Below, in pieces: positions 1-5,465 of a stretch of 7,245 nucleotides of DNA (position 1 is the first letter of the stretch; each line of letters starts with the position of its first letter). A model generated the notes under the pieces. The model was given only the letters and a program-made list of their open reading frames with translations. It was not told the origin of the DNA and did not search any database. The DNA lies in contig JACCXW010000249.1 in assembly GCA_013696785.1 (NCBI GenBank), positions 1 to 7,245 of the forward strand, in the 5' to 3' direction. Origin of the DNA: Geodermatophilaceae bacterium. GTDB taxonomy: Bacteria > Actinomycetota > Actinomycetes > Mycobacteriales > Geodermatophilaceae. A program made the translations under genes and the position numbers.

Positions 1-15
1 GAGGGACAGTCAGCA

Positions 16-915
16 GTGCGCATGCCTTGGCGGCACAGCCCGGCCGAGGACCGTCGAGTGGCTCGCGTTGCCGGAGCCGCCTCGGCGGCAGCGGCGGTGG
101 CGGCCGCCGCCGAACTGGAGGCGGCCCTCGCCGTACCGGCCGACCCGAGCGCGGCGGCATTCTTCGACGTGGACAACACGATGATGATGGGCGCGTCGAC
201 ATTCCACTTCGCGAGGGGGCTCGCCGCTCGCGGCTTCTTTACCAACCGCGACCTGGCCAGCTTTGCGTGGCAGCAGATCAAGTTCCGGGTGCGCGGCGTG
301 GAACACCCCGAGGACGTCCGTGCCGCGCGGGAGAACGCGCTCAGCTTCGCCAAGGGCATCTCCGTGGACGAGGTGGTCTCCCTTGGGGGGGAGATCTACG
401 ACGAGGTCATGGCCGAGCGCATCTGGTCCGGTACCCGGGCGCTCGCCCAACTGCATCTGGACGCCGGACAGCGGGTCTGGCTGGTCACCGCTACACCGGT
501 CGAACTCGCCCAGATCATCGCCCAGCGACTCGGGCTGACCGGCGCGTTGGGCACCGTCAGCGAAGTGACGGCGGGCCGCTACACCGGGCGGCTGGTCGGG
601 GAGATGATGCATGGGGAGGCCAAGGCCGAAGCGGTCAAGGCACTCGCCGCCCGCGAAGGGCTGGCCCTGGCCCGCTGCGCGGCGTACAGCGACTCGATCA
701 ACGACCTGCCGATGCTTTCGCTGGTCGGTCAGCCGGTGGCTATCAACCCCGACGCCGACCTCAAGACGGTGGCTCGGGAACAGGGGTGGCAGATCCGGGA
801 CTTCCGGACCGGCAGAAAGGCCGCCCGGATCGGCGTTCCCAGCACCCTCGCGGCAGGTGCCTTGGCCGGTGGGGTCGCCGTCGGCATCGCCGTCCGCCGC
901 CGTCTTCGAGCGTGA
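16..915 (+). CDS. HAD-superfamily subclass IB phosphatase (SerB1-like) with C-terminal membrane segment
   Basis: The 299-aa product carries all the HAD phosphatase motifs. Motif I is DVDNT (51-55), with D51 as nucleophile and D53 as acid/base. Motif II is VTAT (157-160), motif III is K203 in GEAKAE, and motif IV is YSDSINDLP (224-232) with Mg-binding acidic residues. The insert after motif I is the helical cap of HAD-IB (SerB/CicA-type) enzymes, which hydrolyse small phosphomonoesters; the substrate cannot be read here. Residues 16-40 are an Ala-rich low-complexity lead. Residues about 272-292 (IGVPST...VGIAV) form a hydrophobic helix followed by RRRLRA, which suggests a membrane-anchored enzyme with the catalytic domain in the cytoplasm. 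The GTG at 16 is preceded by GAGGGA at 1-6 with good spacing. The frame stays open to the window edge, so a longer N-terminus is possible, and ATG at 22 is an alternative. It is convergent with an acyltransferase, which fits a role in lipid metabolism by inference. Confidence 0.9.
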   Translation: MRMPWRHSPAEDRRVARVAGAASAAAAVAAAAELEAALAVPADPSAAAFFDVDNTMMMGASTFHFARGLAARGFFTNRDLASFAWQQIKFRVRGVEHPEDVRAARENALSFAKGISVDEVVSLGGEIYDEVMAERIWSGTRALAQLHLDAGQRVWLVTATPVELAQIIAQRLGLTGALGTVSEVTAGRYTGRLVGEMMHGEAKAEAVKALAAREGLALARCAAYSDSINDLPMLSLVGQPVAINPDADLKTVAREQGWQIRDFRTGRKAARIGVPSTLAAGALAGGVAVGIAVRRRLRA

Positions 916-920
916 CGGAC

Positions 921-992
921 CACTTTGCCTGCGCTGTGGCCGCGGCCGCGGGGCTTACGTCCGGACTGCGGGGCCACCCGGCAGGCAGAGTG
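921..992. terminator. nested inverted repeat between convergent genes, probable bidirectional terminator
   Basis: The 79-base gap between the HAD stop (913-915) and the acyltransferase stop (995-997) is almost all one imperfect palindrome. The outer arm 921-932 (CACTTTGCCTGC) pairs with 981-992 over 12 bp, with a single G-U. A 3x3 internal loop follows, then GTGGCC (936-941) pairs with GGCCAC (972-977). Inside lie CCGCGGCCGCGG (940-951) and GTCCGGAC (959-966), which can form further local pairs. No T-run follows on either strand, so this is not a textbook intrinsic terminator, but T-less stem terminators are common in actinobacteria and the position suits termination from both sides. Confidence 0.55.
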
Positions 993-994
993 CG

Positions 995-1915
995 TCAGGA
1001 CCAGACGGAGCGACGCTGTGCGAGCAGCGTGAAGAGGGTCTGCTGAATCGTCTCGCGCACCTGGTCGGTGAGGTTGAACACGAGCATCGGGTCGTCAGCG
1101 GCGCCCGCGCCGTAGTGGGCGGTCTCGATCGGTTCACCGAAGTCGATCAACCACTTGCTCGGCAGTGGAATCAGTCCCAGCGGCCCCAGTAGCGGAAATG
1201 TCGGCGTGATCGGGAGGTAGGGCAAGCCCAGCAGCCGGGCCAGCGTGGCGAGATTGGCCACCATCGGGTAGATCTCCTCGGCCCCCACGATCGACACCGG
1301 GATGATCGGTACACCGGTGCGCAACGCCGCGGAGACGAAGCCGCCACGACCGAAGCGCTGCAGCTTGTACCGCTCGCTGAACGGCTTCCCGATCCCCTTG
1401 AAACCCTCGGGCCACACGCCGGCGATCTCACCCGCCGACAGCAGTCGTTCCGCGTCGGGATTGCAGGCCAGCGTGTGCCCGGCCTTGCGAGCCACGGCGC
1501 CGACCACGGGCAGGGTGAACACCAGATCGGCGGCGAGCATCCGCAGCGCCCGGCCGGCAGGATGGTGATCGCGCAGCGCCACGCCGGTCATGAGGGCATC
1601 CAGCGGCACCGTGCCGCTGTGGTTGGCGACGACGAGCGCGCCCCCCGTGCTGGGCACGTTGTGCAAGCCGATCGCCTCCACCCGGAACCAGCGCTCGTAC
1701 AGCGGGCGTAGCGGCGGCATGATGACGTGATCGGTCAGGTCGGGATCGAAGCCGAACTCGTCAACCGTGTAGTCACCGGTCAGCCGGCGGCGCAGGAACG
1801 CCAGCCCGCCGGCGAGCCGACGTTCCAACGCCGACTCGACCCGGGGCTGCTCGTCGGCTGCCGCTACCGGCGGCGCGGGCTCCGGCCGCGGACCGCGCAG
1901 CGGGATCACGGTCAC
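995..1915 (-). CDS. lysophospholipid acyltransferase family protein (PlsC-like, Rv0502-like)
   Basis: The 306-aa product belongs to the glycerolipid acyltransferase fold, whose members transfer an acyl chain from acyl-CoA or acyl-ACP to a lipid acceptor at the inner membrane face. The catalytic block is VVANHSGTVPLD, with H99 as general base and D106. The second signature is VWPEGFKGIGK (168-177), where E170-G171 sit in the acyl-acceptor phosphate-binding motif. The hydrophobic segment VPIIPVSIVG (202-211) is the usual core strand after it. The first about 30 residues are Pro/Ala-rich and probably disordered. H99 and D106 are seven positions apart, not the five of NHX4D. The GTG start lies one base after the epimerase stop. 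A second in-frame GTG two codons on (1907-1909) has GAGG at a better distance and may be the real start. The acceptor lipid is unknown. Confidence 0.88.
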   Translation of the reverse strand: MTVIPLRGPRPEPAPPVAAADEQPRVESALERRLAGGLAFLRRRLTGDYTVDEFGFDPDLTDHVIMPPLRPLYERWFRVEAIGLHNVPSTGGALVVANHSGTVPLDALMTGVALRDHHPAGRALRMLAADLVFTLPVVGAVARKAGHTLACNPDAERLLSAGEIAGVWPEGFKGIGKPFSERYKLQRFGRGGFVSAALRTGVPIIPVSIVGAEEIYPMVANLATLARLLGLPYLPITPTFPLLGPLGLIPLPSKWLIDFGEPIETAHYGAGAADDPMLVFNLTDQVRETIQQTLFTLLAQRRSVWS

Positions 1916-1916
1916 C

Positions 1917-2960
1917 TCAGACCCGACCCAGTCGCCGGGTCAGGCGGAGAACATGAGCCTGTACGGATGCCAGCCGCGCCGGGTCGATCACCGGCCGCAG
2001 GTTCCGGCCGCGGACGAAATCGTCGAACGCCTCGAGCGTCGTGTAGCGCGGCCGGTAGCCGAAGTCGGCCTTCAGTCGCGTGGTGTCCACAACCCGGCCG
2101 TGGTTGAGGAACCGGCGTTGCTCCGTCGTGTAGTCCAGTCCCCCCGCATGGCCAAGTGCCCAGTCGACTATGCCGGCAGTGAATCCAGGCAGCGGGAGAC
2201 CAACCCTGCCTGCTCGGCGGATCGCCTGGGAGAGCAGCATCACGCCGTCCGCGCCGACGTTGAACACACCCGGCAACTCGTGCAGCGTCGCCCTGAGCAG
2301 TACCTCCAGCGCGTCGTCCTCGTGCAGCACCTGCAACCGCGGGTCGAACCCGAGAACCGTCGGTACGACGGGCATTGCGAAGTACTCGGTCAGCACTGAC
2401 GCCACGTGGGGGCCGATGAAATTCGTGAACCGCAGCACCGACAGCGTGACGTCGGGCCGCCGGCGAGCGAAGCCGCGGATGTAGCCCTCGATCTCCATGG
2501 CGTCCTTGGCGTACCCCGAGGACGGCTGTGAACGCGGTTCCATCGTCTCGGTGAACATCGCCGGATCGCGCGGACTGCTGCCGTACACCGCGGTCGTCGA
2601 TTTCACAACGAGGCGCCGGACCGTTTCTGCCTTCTGGCACGCAGCGAGCAATTGCATCGTGCCTATGACGTTCATTTCTTTCATCGACGACCGACCACCG
2701 GAGTCATGCGGCGCGGCCCTGATGTTCATGTGTACGACGGTGTCCACGCCCGCGGTCGTGATGACCTTGCCGATCAGTGGGTTGCGGATGTCCGCGCGAA
2801 CGAACTCGGTGCGGCCGAGATTCGCGCGCAATTCGCGACTGGGCGGCAGAGCGTCGACCCCGATGACCCGCTCGATCGACGGCACGTCGCACAGGGTGCG
2901 GGCCAGTCGGGCGCCGAGATAGCGGCTGACACCGGCTACCAGGACGACCTTCGGCGTCAT
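1917..2960 (-). CDS. NAD-dependent epimerase/dehydratase family protein (extended SDR, GalE2-like)
   Basis: The 347-aa product is an extended short-chain dehydrogenase/reductase. The N-terminal Rossmann strand VVLVAGVSRYLG (5-16) carries the dinucleotide-binding turn, with Arg where the middle glycine of GxxGxxG usually is. D58 in RADIR and the DTVVHMN strand (73-79) are also typical. The catalytic region has STTAVYG (121-127) and SSGYAKDAME (147-156), giving Ser/Thr and Y150, but position 154 is Ala where YxxxK needs Lys. RFTNFIGP (177-184) and GVFNVG (231-236) are usual C-terminal substrate-domain landmarks. Family members act on nucleotide sugars; the missing Lys makes the reaction uncertain. 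The ATG has GGAGAG five bases upstream. The gene runs directly into the acyltransferase, so the two are probably one transcript. Mycobacterial galE2 occupies the same place. Confidence 0.9.
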   Translation of the reverse strand: MTPKVVLVAGVSRYLGARLARTLCDVPSIERVIGVDALPPSRELRANLGRTEFVRADIRNPLIGKVITTAGVDTVVHMNIRAAPHDSGGRSSMKEMNVIGTMQLLAACQKAETVRRLVVKSTTAVYGSSPRDPAMFTETMEPRSQPSSGYAKDAMEIEGYIRGFARRRPDVTLSVLRFTNFIGPHVASVLTEYFAMPVVPTVLGFDPRLQVLHEDDALEVLLRATLHELPGVFNVGADGVMLLSQAIRRAGRVGLPLPGFTAGIVDWALGHAGGLDYTTEQRRFLNHGRVVDTTRLKADFGYRPRYTTLEAFDDFVRGRNLRPVIDPARLASVQAHVLRLTRRLGRV

Positions 2961-3025
2961 CTCGACTCTCCGGTCCCAGCGGGGTCCGGCGCGGCCGCGG
3001 GTCGGCCCCAGGGGGCGCCGGCCGG

Positions 3026-3044
3026 GTCGCCGGTTTCCCGCGAC
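3026..3044 (-). terminator. hairpin with GAAA tetraloop downstream of bS22
   Basis: On the - strand, 15 bases past the bS22 stop, GTCGC (3044-3040) pairs with GCGAC (3030-3026). The stem continues as GG (3039-3038) with CC (3033-3032) around a GAAA loop (3037-3034). One G is bulged (3030 or 3031). A stable stem with a GNRA-type loop just after a short, probably abundant mRNA fits a terminator or a 3' stabilising end. There is no U-tract. It lies before the epimerase start at 2960, so it could separate bS22 expression from that of the epimerase. Confidence 0.4.
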
Positions 3045-3058
3045 AGGGGTGGGGTCCG

Positions 3059-3157
3059 TTACTTCTTGTTGCGTCGCTGGACGCGGGTCTTCTTCAACAG
3101 CTTGCGGTGCTTCTTCTTCGCCATCCGCTTACGCCGCTTCTTGATGACCGAGCCCAT
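3059..3157 (-). CDS. small ribosomal subunit protein bS22 (AURKAIP1/COX24 domain)
   Basis: This is a 32-codon gene. The product starts MGSVIKKRRKRMAKKKHRKL and ends in RRNKK, and about two thirds of its residues are Lys or Arg. This matches the AURKAIP1/COX24-domain family, known in actinobacteria as bS22, a tiny protein of the 30S subunit that binds rRNA. The ATG at 3157 is preceded on the - strand by AAGGGA at about six bases, a good ribosome binding site. A longer in-frame reading beginning at 3280 would add 41 residues, but it would make that site internal and would not fit the family, so it is rejected. The gene lies between the HTH regulator and the epimerase, as does Rv0500B in M. tuberculosis (from memory). 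A 149-base upstream gap leaves room for its own promoter. Confidence 0.93.
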   Translation of the reverse strand: MGSVIKKRRKRMAKKKHRKLLKKTRVQRRNKK

Positions 3158-3218
3158 ACAGAGTCCCTTGCCGATCTTGAATGGATCACGATGGTCGCCG
3201 TAGAGCCGCCCCACCGCC

Positions 3219-3234
3219 CGCGCCGCTCGGCGCG
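3219..3234 (-). terminator. GC-rich hairpin in the bS22 leader / downstream of the HTH gene
   Basis: CGCGCC (3219-3224) and GGCGCG (3229-3234) form a perfect 6-bp stem with a 4-base loop. It sits 73 bases past the HTH stop and 62 bases before the bS22 start. It could end the HTH transcript or be a leader structure of the bS22 mRNA. There is no T-run, and short GC stems are frequent at this base composition, so the call is weak. Confidence 0.25.
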
Positions 3235-3245
3235 ATCCGGCCGCC

Positions 3246-3275
3246 AGCCTACCCGCGCCCCGCCAACGCGCCGAA
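3246..3275 (-). promoter_or_regulatory. possible promoter for bS22
   Basis: On the - strand TAGGCT (3251-3246) fits the actinobacterial TAnnnT -10 pattern. An imperfect -35, TTCGGC (3275-3270), lies 18 bases upstream. Transcription would start about 80 bases before the bS22 ATG, so the leader would hold the 3219-3234 hairpin. The -35 match is poor, and the evidence is position plus one hexamer. Confidence 0.25.
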
Positions 3276-3306
3276 GCCACCGGGCTCGCAGGGATCGACC
3301 CACGCG

Positions 3307-3552
3307 TCAGGCGGTGTCCGTGAAGGCGTCGCGCAGGTAGTCGTGCACCGCCCGTTCGGGAACGCGGAAGGACCGTCCGACCCGCACGGCGGCAAGTTCG
3401 CCGGAGTGCACCAGCCGATAGACCGTCATCTTCGACACCCGCATCAAGGCCGCGACCTCGGCCACGGTGAGAAAAGACACTCCGGACAGCCCGGTATCCG
3501 GCCGGGGGGAAACCCCGTCCGTCCCGGGTCGCGACGAACCTGAAGCAACCAT
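3307..3552 (-). CDS. excisionase/BldC-like winged helix-turn-helix DNA-binding protein
   Basis: The 81-aa product is a single MerR/excisionase-type winged HTH. Residues 28-51 form the helix-turn-helix (FLTVAEVAALMRVSKMTVYR), and L53 to E66 (LAAVRVGRSFRVPE) form the wing. VHDYLRDAF is the closing helix. The first about 25 residues are Gly/Ser/Pro-rich and look disordered, so a later start is possible, but the ATG at 3552 gives the usual family length. No strong ribosome binding site precedes it; GGTGA is the best match. It resembles actinobacterial one-domain regulators such as the protein encoded next to proC in mycobacteria (Rv0500A, from memory). There is no integrase or prophage gene nearby, so an excisionase role is unlikely and a regulatory role is favoured. 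Its targets are unknown; neighbours bS22 and proC are candidates. Confidence 0.9.
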   Translation of the reverse strand: MVASGSSRPGTDGVSPRPDTGLSGVSFLTVAEVAALMRVSKMTVYRLVHSGELAAVRVGRSFRVPERAVHDYLRDAFTDTA

Positions 3553-3628
3553 GCAGTCACCGAACTCTCGGCACGGGCCATGCCGTCTGGCTTCCCCGCC
3601 GACGGATCAAAGACACGCACGTGCTTGG

Positions 3629-3664
3629 CGCAGCGTAGCGGTACGGGAGTGACGCAGCGATAGC
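3629..3664 (-). promoter_or_regulatory. direct repeats upstream of the HTH gene, possible operator/promoter
   Basis: On the - strand GCTATCGCTGCG (3664-3653) and GCTACGCTGCG (3639-3629) are near-identical direct repeats, 24-25 bases apart, differing by one inserted T. They lie inside the 142-base gap between proC and the HTH gene. A weak promoter overlaps them: TTGCTA (3666-3661), 17 bases, then TACCGC (3643-3638), or TACGCT (3637-3632) as an alternative -10. BldC-type HTH proteins bind direct repeats, so autoregulation is a reasonable inference. Confidence 0.3.
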
Positions 3665-3694
3665 AACTTTGCGTAAAGGGGTTTGATCGCACTG

Positions 3695-4513
3695 TCACGC
3701 CTGCTCGCGGCCCAATTCCACCGAGCGATCCCGGGCCGCCTCGATCGCCGCGATCAGGGCGGCGCGGACCCCGTGTCGCTCCAATTCGCGCACCGCCATG
3801 ATCGTGGTGCCGCCCGGTGAGGTGACCGCTTCGCGCAGCTGGACCGGGTGTTCGCCGGTGTCGCGCAACATGGTTGCGGCTCCGAGCGCAGTCTGCACGA
3901 TCAGCTCCGCGGCTAGTGCGCGTGGCAGCCCGAGCAGGATGCCGGCGTCGATCATTGCCTCGACGAGGAAGAAGAAGTACGCCGGACCGCTGCCGGAAAG
4001 GGCCGTGACGGCGTCTTGCTGCGACTCCGGGACCCGCACCACCTTGCCGACGCTTGCCAGCACGCTTTCCGCGGCGGCCAGGTGCTCCGGCCCGGCATGC
4101 GTTCCCGCGCTGATGGCACTCATCGCCTGGTCGACGAGCGCGGGAGTGTTGGGCATGACGCGAACGACCGGCGTACCGGCCGGGAGGGAACGCTCGATCC
4201 TGGCGGTGGGGATGCCCGCTGCGACGCTGACGACGAGCTGTCCGGGGCGGACGTTCGGAGCCAGCTCGTCGAGCAGGTCCGCGATGTCCTGGGGCTTCAC
4301 CGCAATGAGCAGGATTTCCGACGCAGCGACTGCGTCCACTGTGGACAGAGCTCGGACGCCGTACGTTTCGCTGAGGTGCGCGGCCCGCTCCGGATGCCGC
4401 TCGCACACCACGATCGTGCCGACCGTGCGAGCGCCGCGCAGCAGGCCCGAGACGAGCGCCTCTCCGATCTTGCCGCCACCGAACACGGCCAGCGAGTCCA
4501 CTGTGGACGTCAC
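3695..4513 (-). CDS. proC: pyrroline-5-carboxylate reductase
   Basis: ProC reduces 1-pyrroline-5-carboxylate to L-proline with NAD(P)H, the last step of proline synthesis, in the cytoplasm. From the GTG at 4513 the product is 272 aa, the normal family length. The dinucleotide-binding loop is AVFGGGKIGEAL (9-20). Other landmarks are AVKPQD (71-76), VVRVMPNTP (116-124), the signature LSGSGPAYFFFLVEA (172-186) and the C-terminal REAVTSPGGTT (227-237). The frame is open upstream to 4594, but that extension lies inside proline dehydrogenase and does not look like ProC. The GTG at 4513 overlaps the proline dehydrogenase stop as GTGA. A second GTG at 4501 has AGGAAG at about 11 bases and could be used instead. 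Coupling to the catabolic enzyme is unusual. Confidence 0.96.
   Translation of the reverse strand: MTSTVDSLAVFGGGKIGEALVSGLLRGARTVGTIVVCERHPERAAHLSETYGVRALSTVDAVAASEILLIAVKPQDIADLLDELAPNVRPGQLVVSVAAGIPTARIERSLPAGTPVVRVMPNTPALVDQAMSAISAGTHAGPEHLAAAESVLASVGKVVRVPESQQDAVTALSGSGPAYFFFLVEAMIDAGILLGLPRALAAELIVQTALGAATMLRDTGEHPVQLREAVTSPGGTTIMAVRELERHGVRAALIAAIEAARDRSVELGREQA
4334..4346. repeat. 13-bp palindrome, copy 1 (inside proC)
   Basis: GTCCACTGTGGAC is a perfect 6+1+6 dyad. An identical copy lies at 4496-4508. The one-base centre is too small for an RNA hairpin, so any function would be at DNA level. It encodes the STVD of ProC at this point, so chance through codon use is possible. Confidence 0.45.
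4496..4508. repeat. 13-bp palindrome, copy 2 (at the proC start)
   Basis: This is identical to the dyad at 4334-4346, with its centre 162 bases away. It spans the first codons of proC and overlaps the alternative GTG start at 4501, a place where protein binding could affect expression. It also encodes STVD. Confidence 0.45.
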
Positions 4514-5430
4514 TTCCTGCTGGAGAGCGCGCGGAGGAAGAACACGACGTTCGCCGGCCGTTCGGCGAGTCGGCGCATCAGATACCCGAACCACTCCACG
4601 CCGTACGGGACGTAGACCCGCATCGTGTGCCCAGCGGCGGCCAGTCGCAGCTGTTCCTCCGGCCTGATGCCATAGAGCATCTGGTACTCCCAGCCGTCCT
4701 TCGGGCGCCCGAACCAGGCCGCCCGCTCACCGGCGATCTCGACCAGTCGCGGATCGTGGGTTGCGAACATCGGATAGCCCGCTCCGGACATCAACACGTT
4801 GATGCAGCGGACGTAGGACCTGTCGACATCCTCGGCCGTCTGGAAGGCGACCGACTCCGGCTCGGCGTACGCGCCTTTGCACAGCCGGACCCGGGATCCG
4901 GCGAAGGCCAGGTCCCGGCAGTCCGCCTCGGTTCGGCGCAGGTATGACTGCAGTACGGCGCCGGTCGAGGGGAAGTCGCGACGCAGCTCGCGCAGGATGC
5001 CCAGAGTCGAGTCGGTGGTGGTGTGGTCCTCCATGTCGAGGGTGACCGTCGTGTCGGCCTTGCCTGCGGCGGCGCAGATCTCCTGCGCCACGCCGAGAGC
5101 AAGTTTCTCGTCGACGAGCTGTCCCACCGCCGACAGCTTGACGCTGACCTCGGCGCCCGGAGTCAACCCGTTCTCGGCGAGCTGTTCCAGCAGCGCGGTG
5201 TAGGCCTCACCCGTCGCCCGCGCATGCGCCTCGTCCGCGGTGTCCTCGCCCAGGCGGTCCAGGCTTACCTGAAGCCCGCGCCCGAGCAGCGCGCGCGTTG
5301 CGGTTATCGCATCCTCGGCGTACTCCCCCGCGACGAATCTGCGCACGACACTGCGGCTGATCGGGGCACCCGCGACGACCTTCTTCACGGTGCCGTTGCG
5401 AGCAGCGGCGAGGATTGCGGAACGCAGCAC
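4510..5430 (-). CDS. proline dehydrogenase (monofunctional, FAD-dependent)
   Basis: The 306-aa product oxidises L-proline to pyrroline-5-carboxylate, passing electrons through FAD to the membrane quinone pool. It has the length and motifs of single-domain bacterial PRODH, a TIM-barrel enzyme. Landmarks are SVKLSAVG (96-103), the strand TLDMEDHTTTD (130-140), QSYLRRTE (161-168), VRLCKGAYAEP (181-191), FATHDP (222-227), YQMLYGIRPEEQ (249-260) and the C-terminal substrate-binding block YVPYGVEWFGYLMRRLAERP (273-292), where R286 and R287 bind the proline carboxylate. An in-frame TAG at 5442-5440 means the GTG at 5430 is the first possible start; no clear ribosome binding site precedes it. No pyrroline-5-carboxylate dehydrogenase gene is in the window. 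The stop overlaps the proC GTG by two bases. putB is a symbol sometimes used for actinobacterial homologues. Confidence 0.95.
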   Translation of the reverse strand: MLRSAILAAARNGTVKKVVAGAPISRSVVRRFVAGEYAEDAITATRALLGRGLQVSLDRLGEDTADEAHARATGEAYTALLEQLAENGLTPGAEVSVKLSAVGQLVDEKLALGVAQEICAAAGKADTTVTLDMEDHTTTDSTLGILRELRRDFPSTGAVLQSYLRRTEADCRDLAFAGSRVRLCKGAYAEPESVAFQTAEDVDRSYVRCINVLMSGAGYPMFATHDPRLVEIAGERAAWFGRPKDGWEYQMLYGIRPEEQLRLAAAGHTMRVYVPYGVEWFGYLMRRLAERPANVVFFLRALSSRK

Positions 5431-5446
5431 CGGGTCAGGCTACGTC

Positions 5447-5462
5447 GCCGCCGGTGGGCGGC
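5447..5462 (-). terminator. GC hairpin between the monooxygenase and proline dehydrogenase genes
   Basis: GCCGCC (5447-5452) and GGCGGC (5457-5462) form a perfect 6-bp stem with loop GGTG, in the 35-base gap between the monooxygenase stop and the proline dehydrogenase start. It may end or reduce read-through from the upstream group. No T-run is present, and the stem is simple enough to arise by chance in GC-rich DNA. Confidence 0.3.
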
Positions 5463-5465
5463 CGG

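Noticed and set aside
940..951. CCGCGGCCGCGG as a specific binding site
   Set aside because: Self-complementary GC strings are common at this base composition. It is better explained as part of the 921-992 structure.
27..1046. 339-aa + strand ORF overlapping the HAD gene
   Set aside because: Arg/Gly-rich shadow in another frame; all HAD motifs are in the 16-915 frame.
3059..3280. 73-aa version of the bS22 gene
   Set aside because: The extra N-terminus is Arg/Ala-rich shadow sequence and the family protein is about 32 aa. The ATG at 3157 has its own ribosome binding site.
3444..4406. 320-aa - strand ORF across proC and the HTH start
   Set aside because: Its product is Arg/Gly/Pro-rich with no domain and is out of frame with the clearly recognisable ProC and HTH proteins.
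4514..4594. 27-residue N-terminal extension of ProC
   Set aside because: It lies wholly inside proline dehydrogenase, does not resemble ProC, and the start overlapping the stop at 4513 gives the normal length.
3798..4667. 289-aa + strand ORF opposite proC
   Set aside because: Antisense shadow of proC and proline dehydrogenase. It is Ser/Thr/Arg-rich, has no motif and crosses two real genes.
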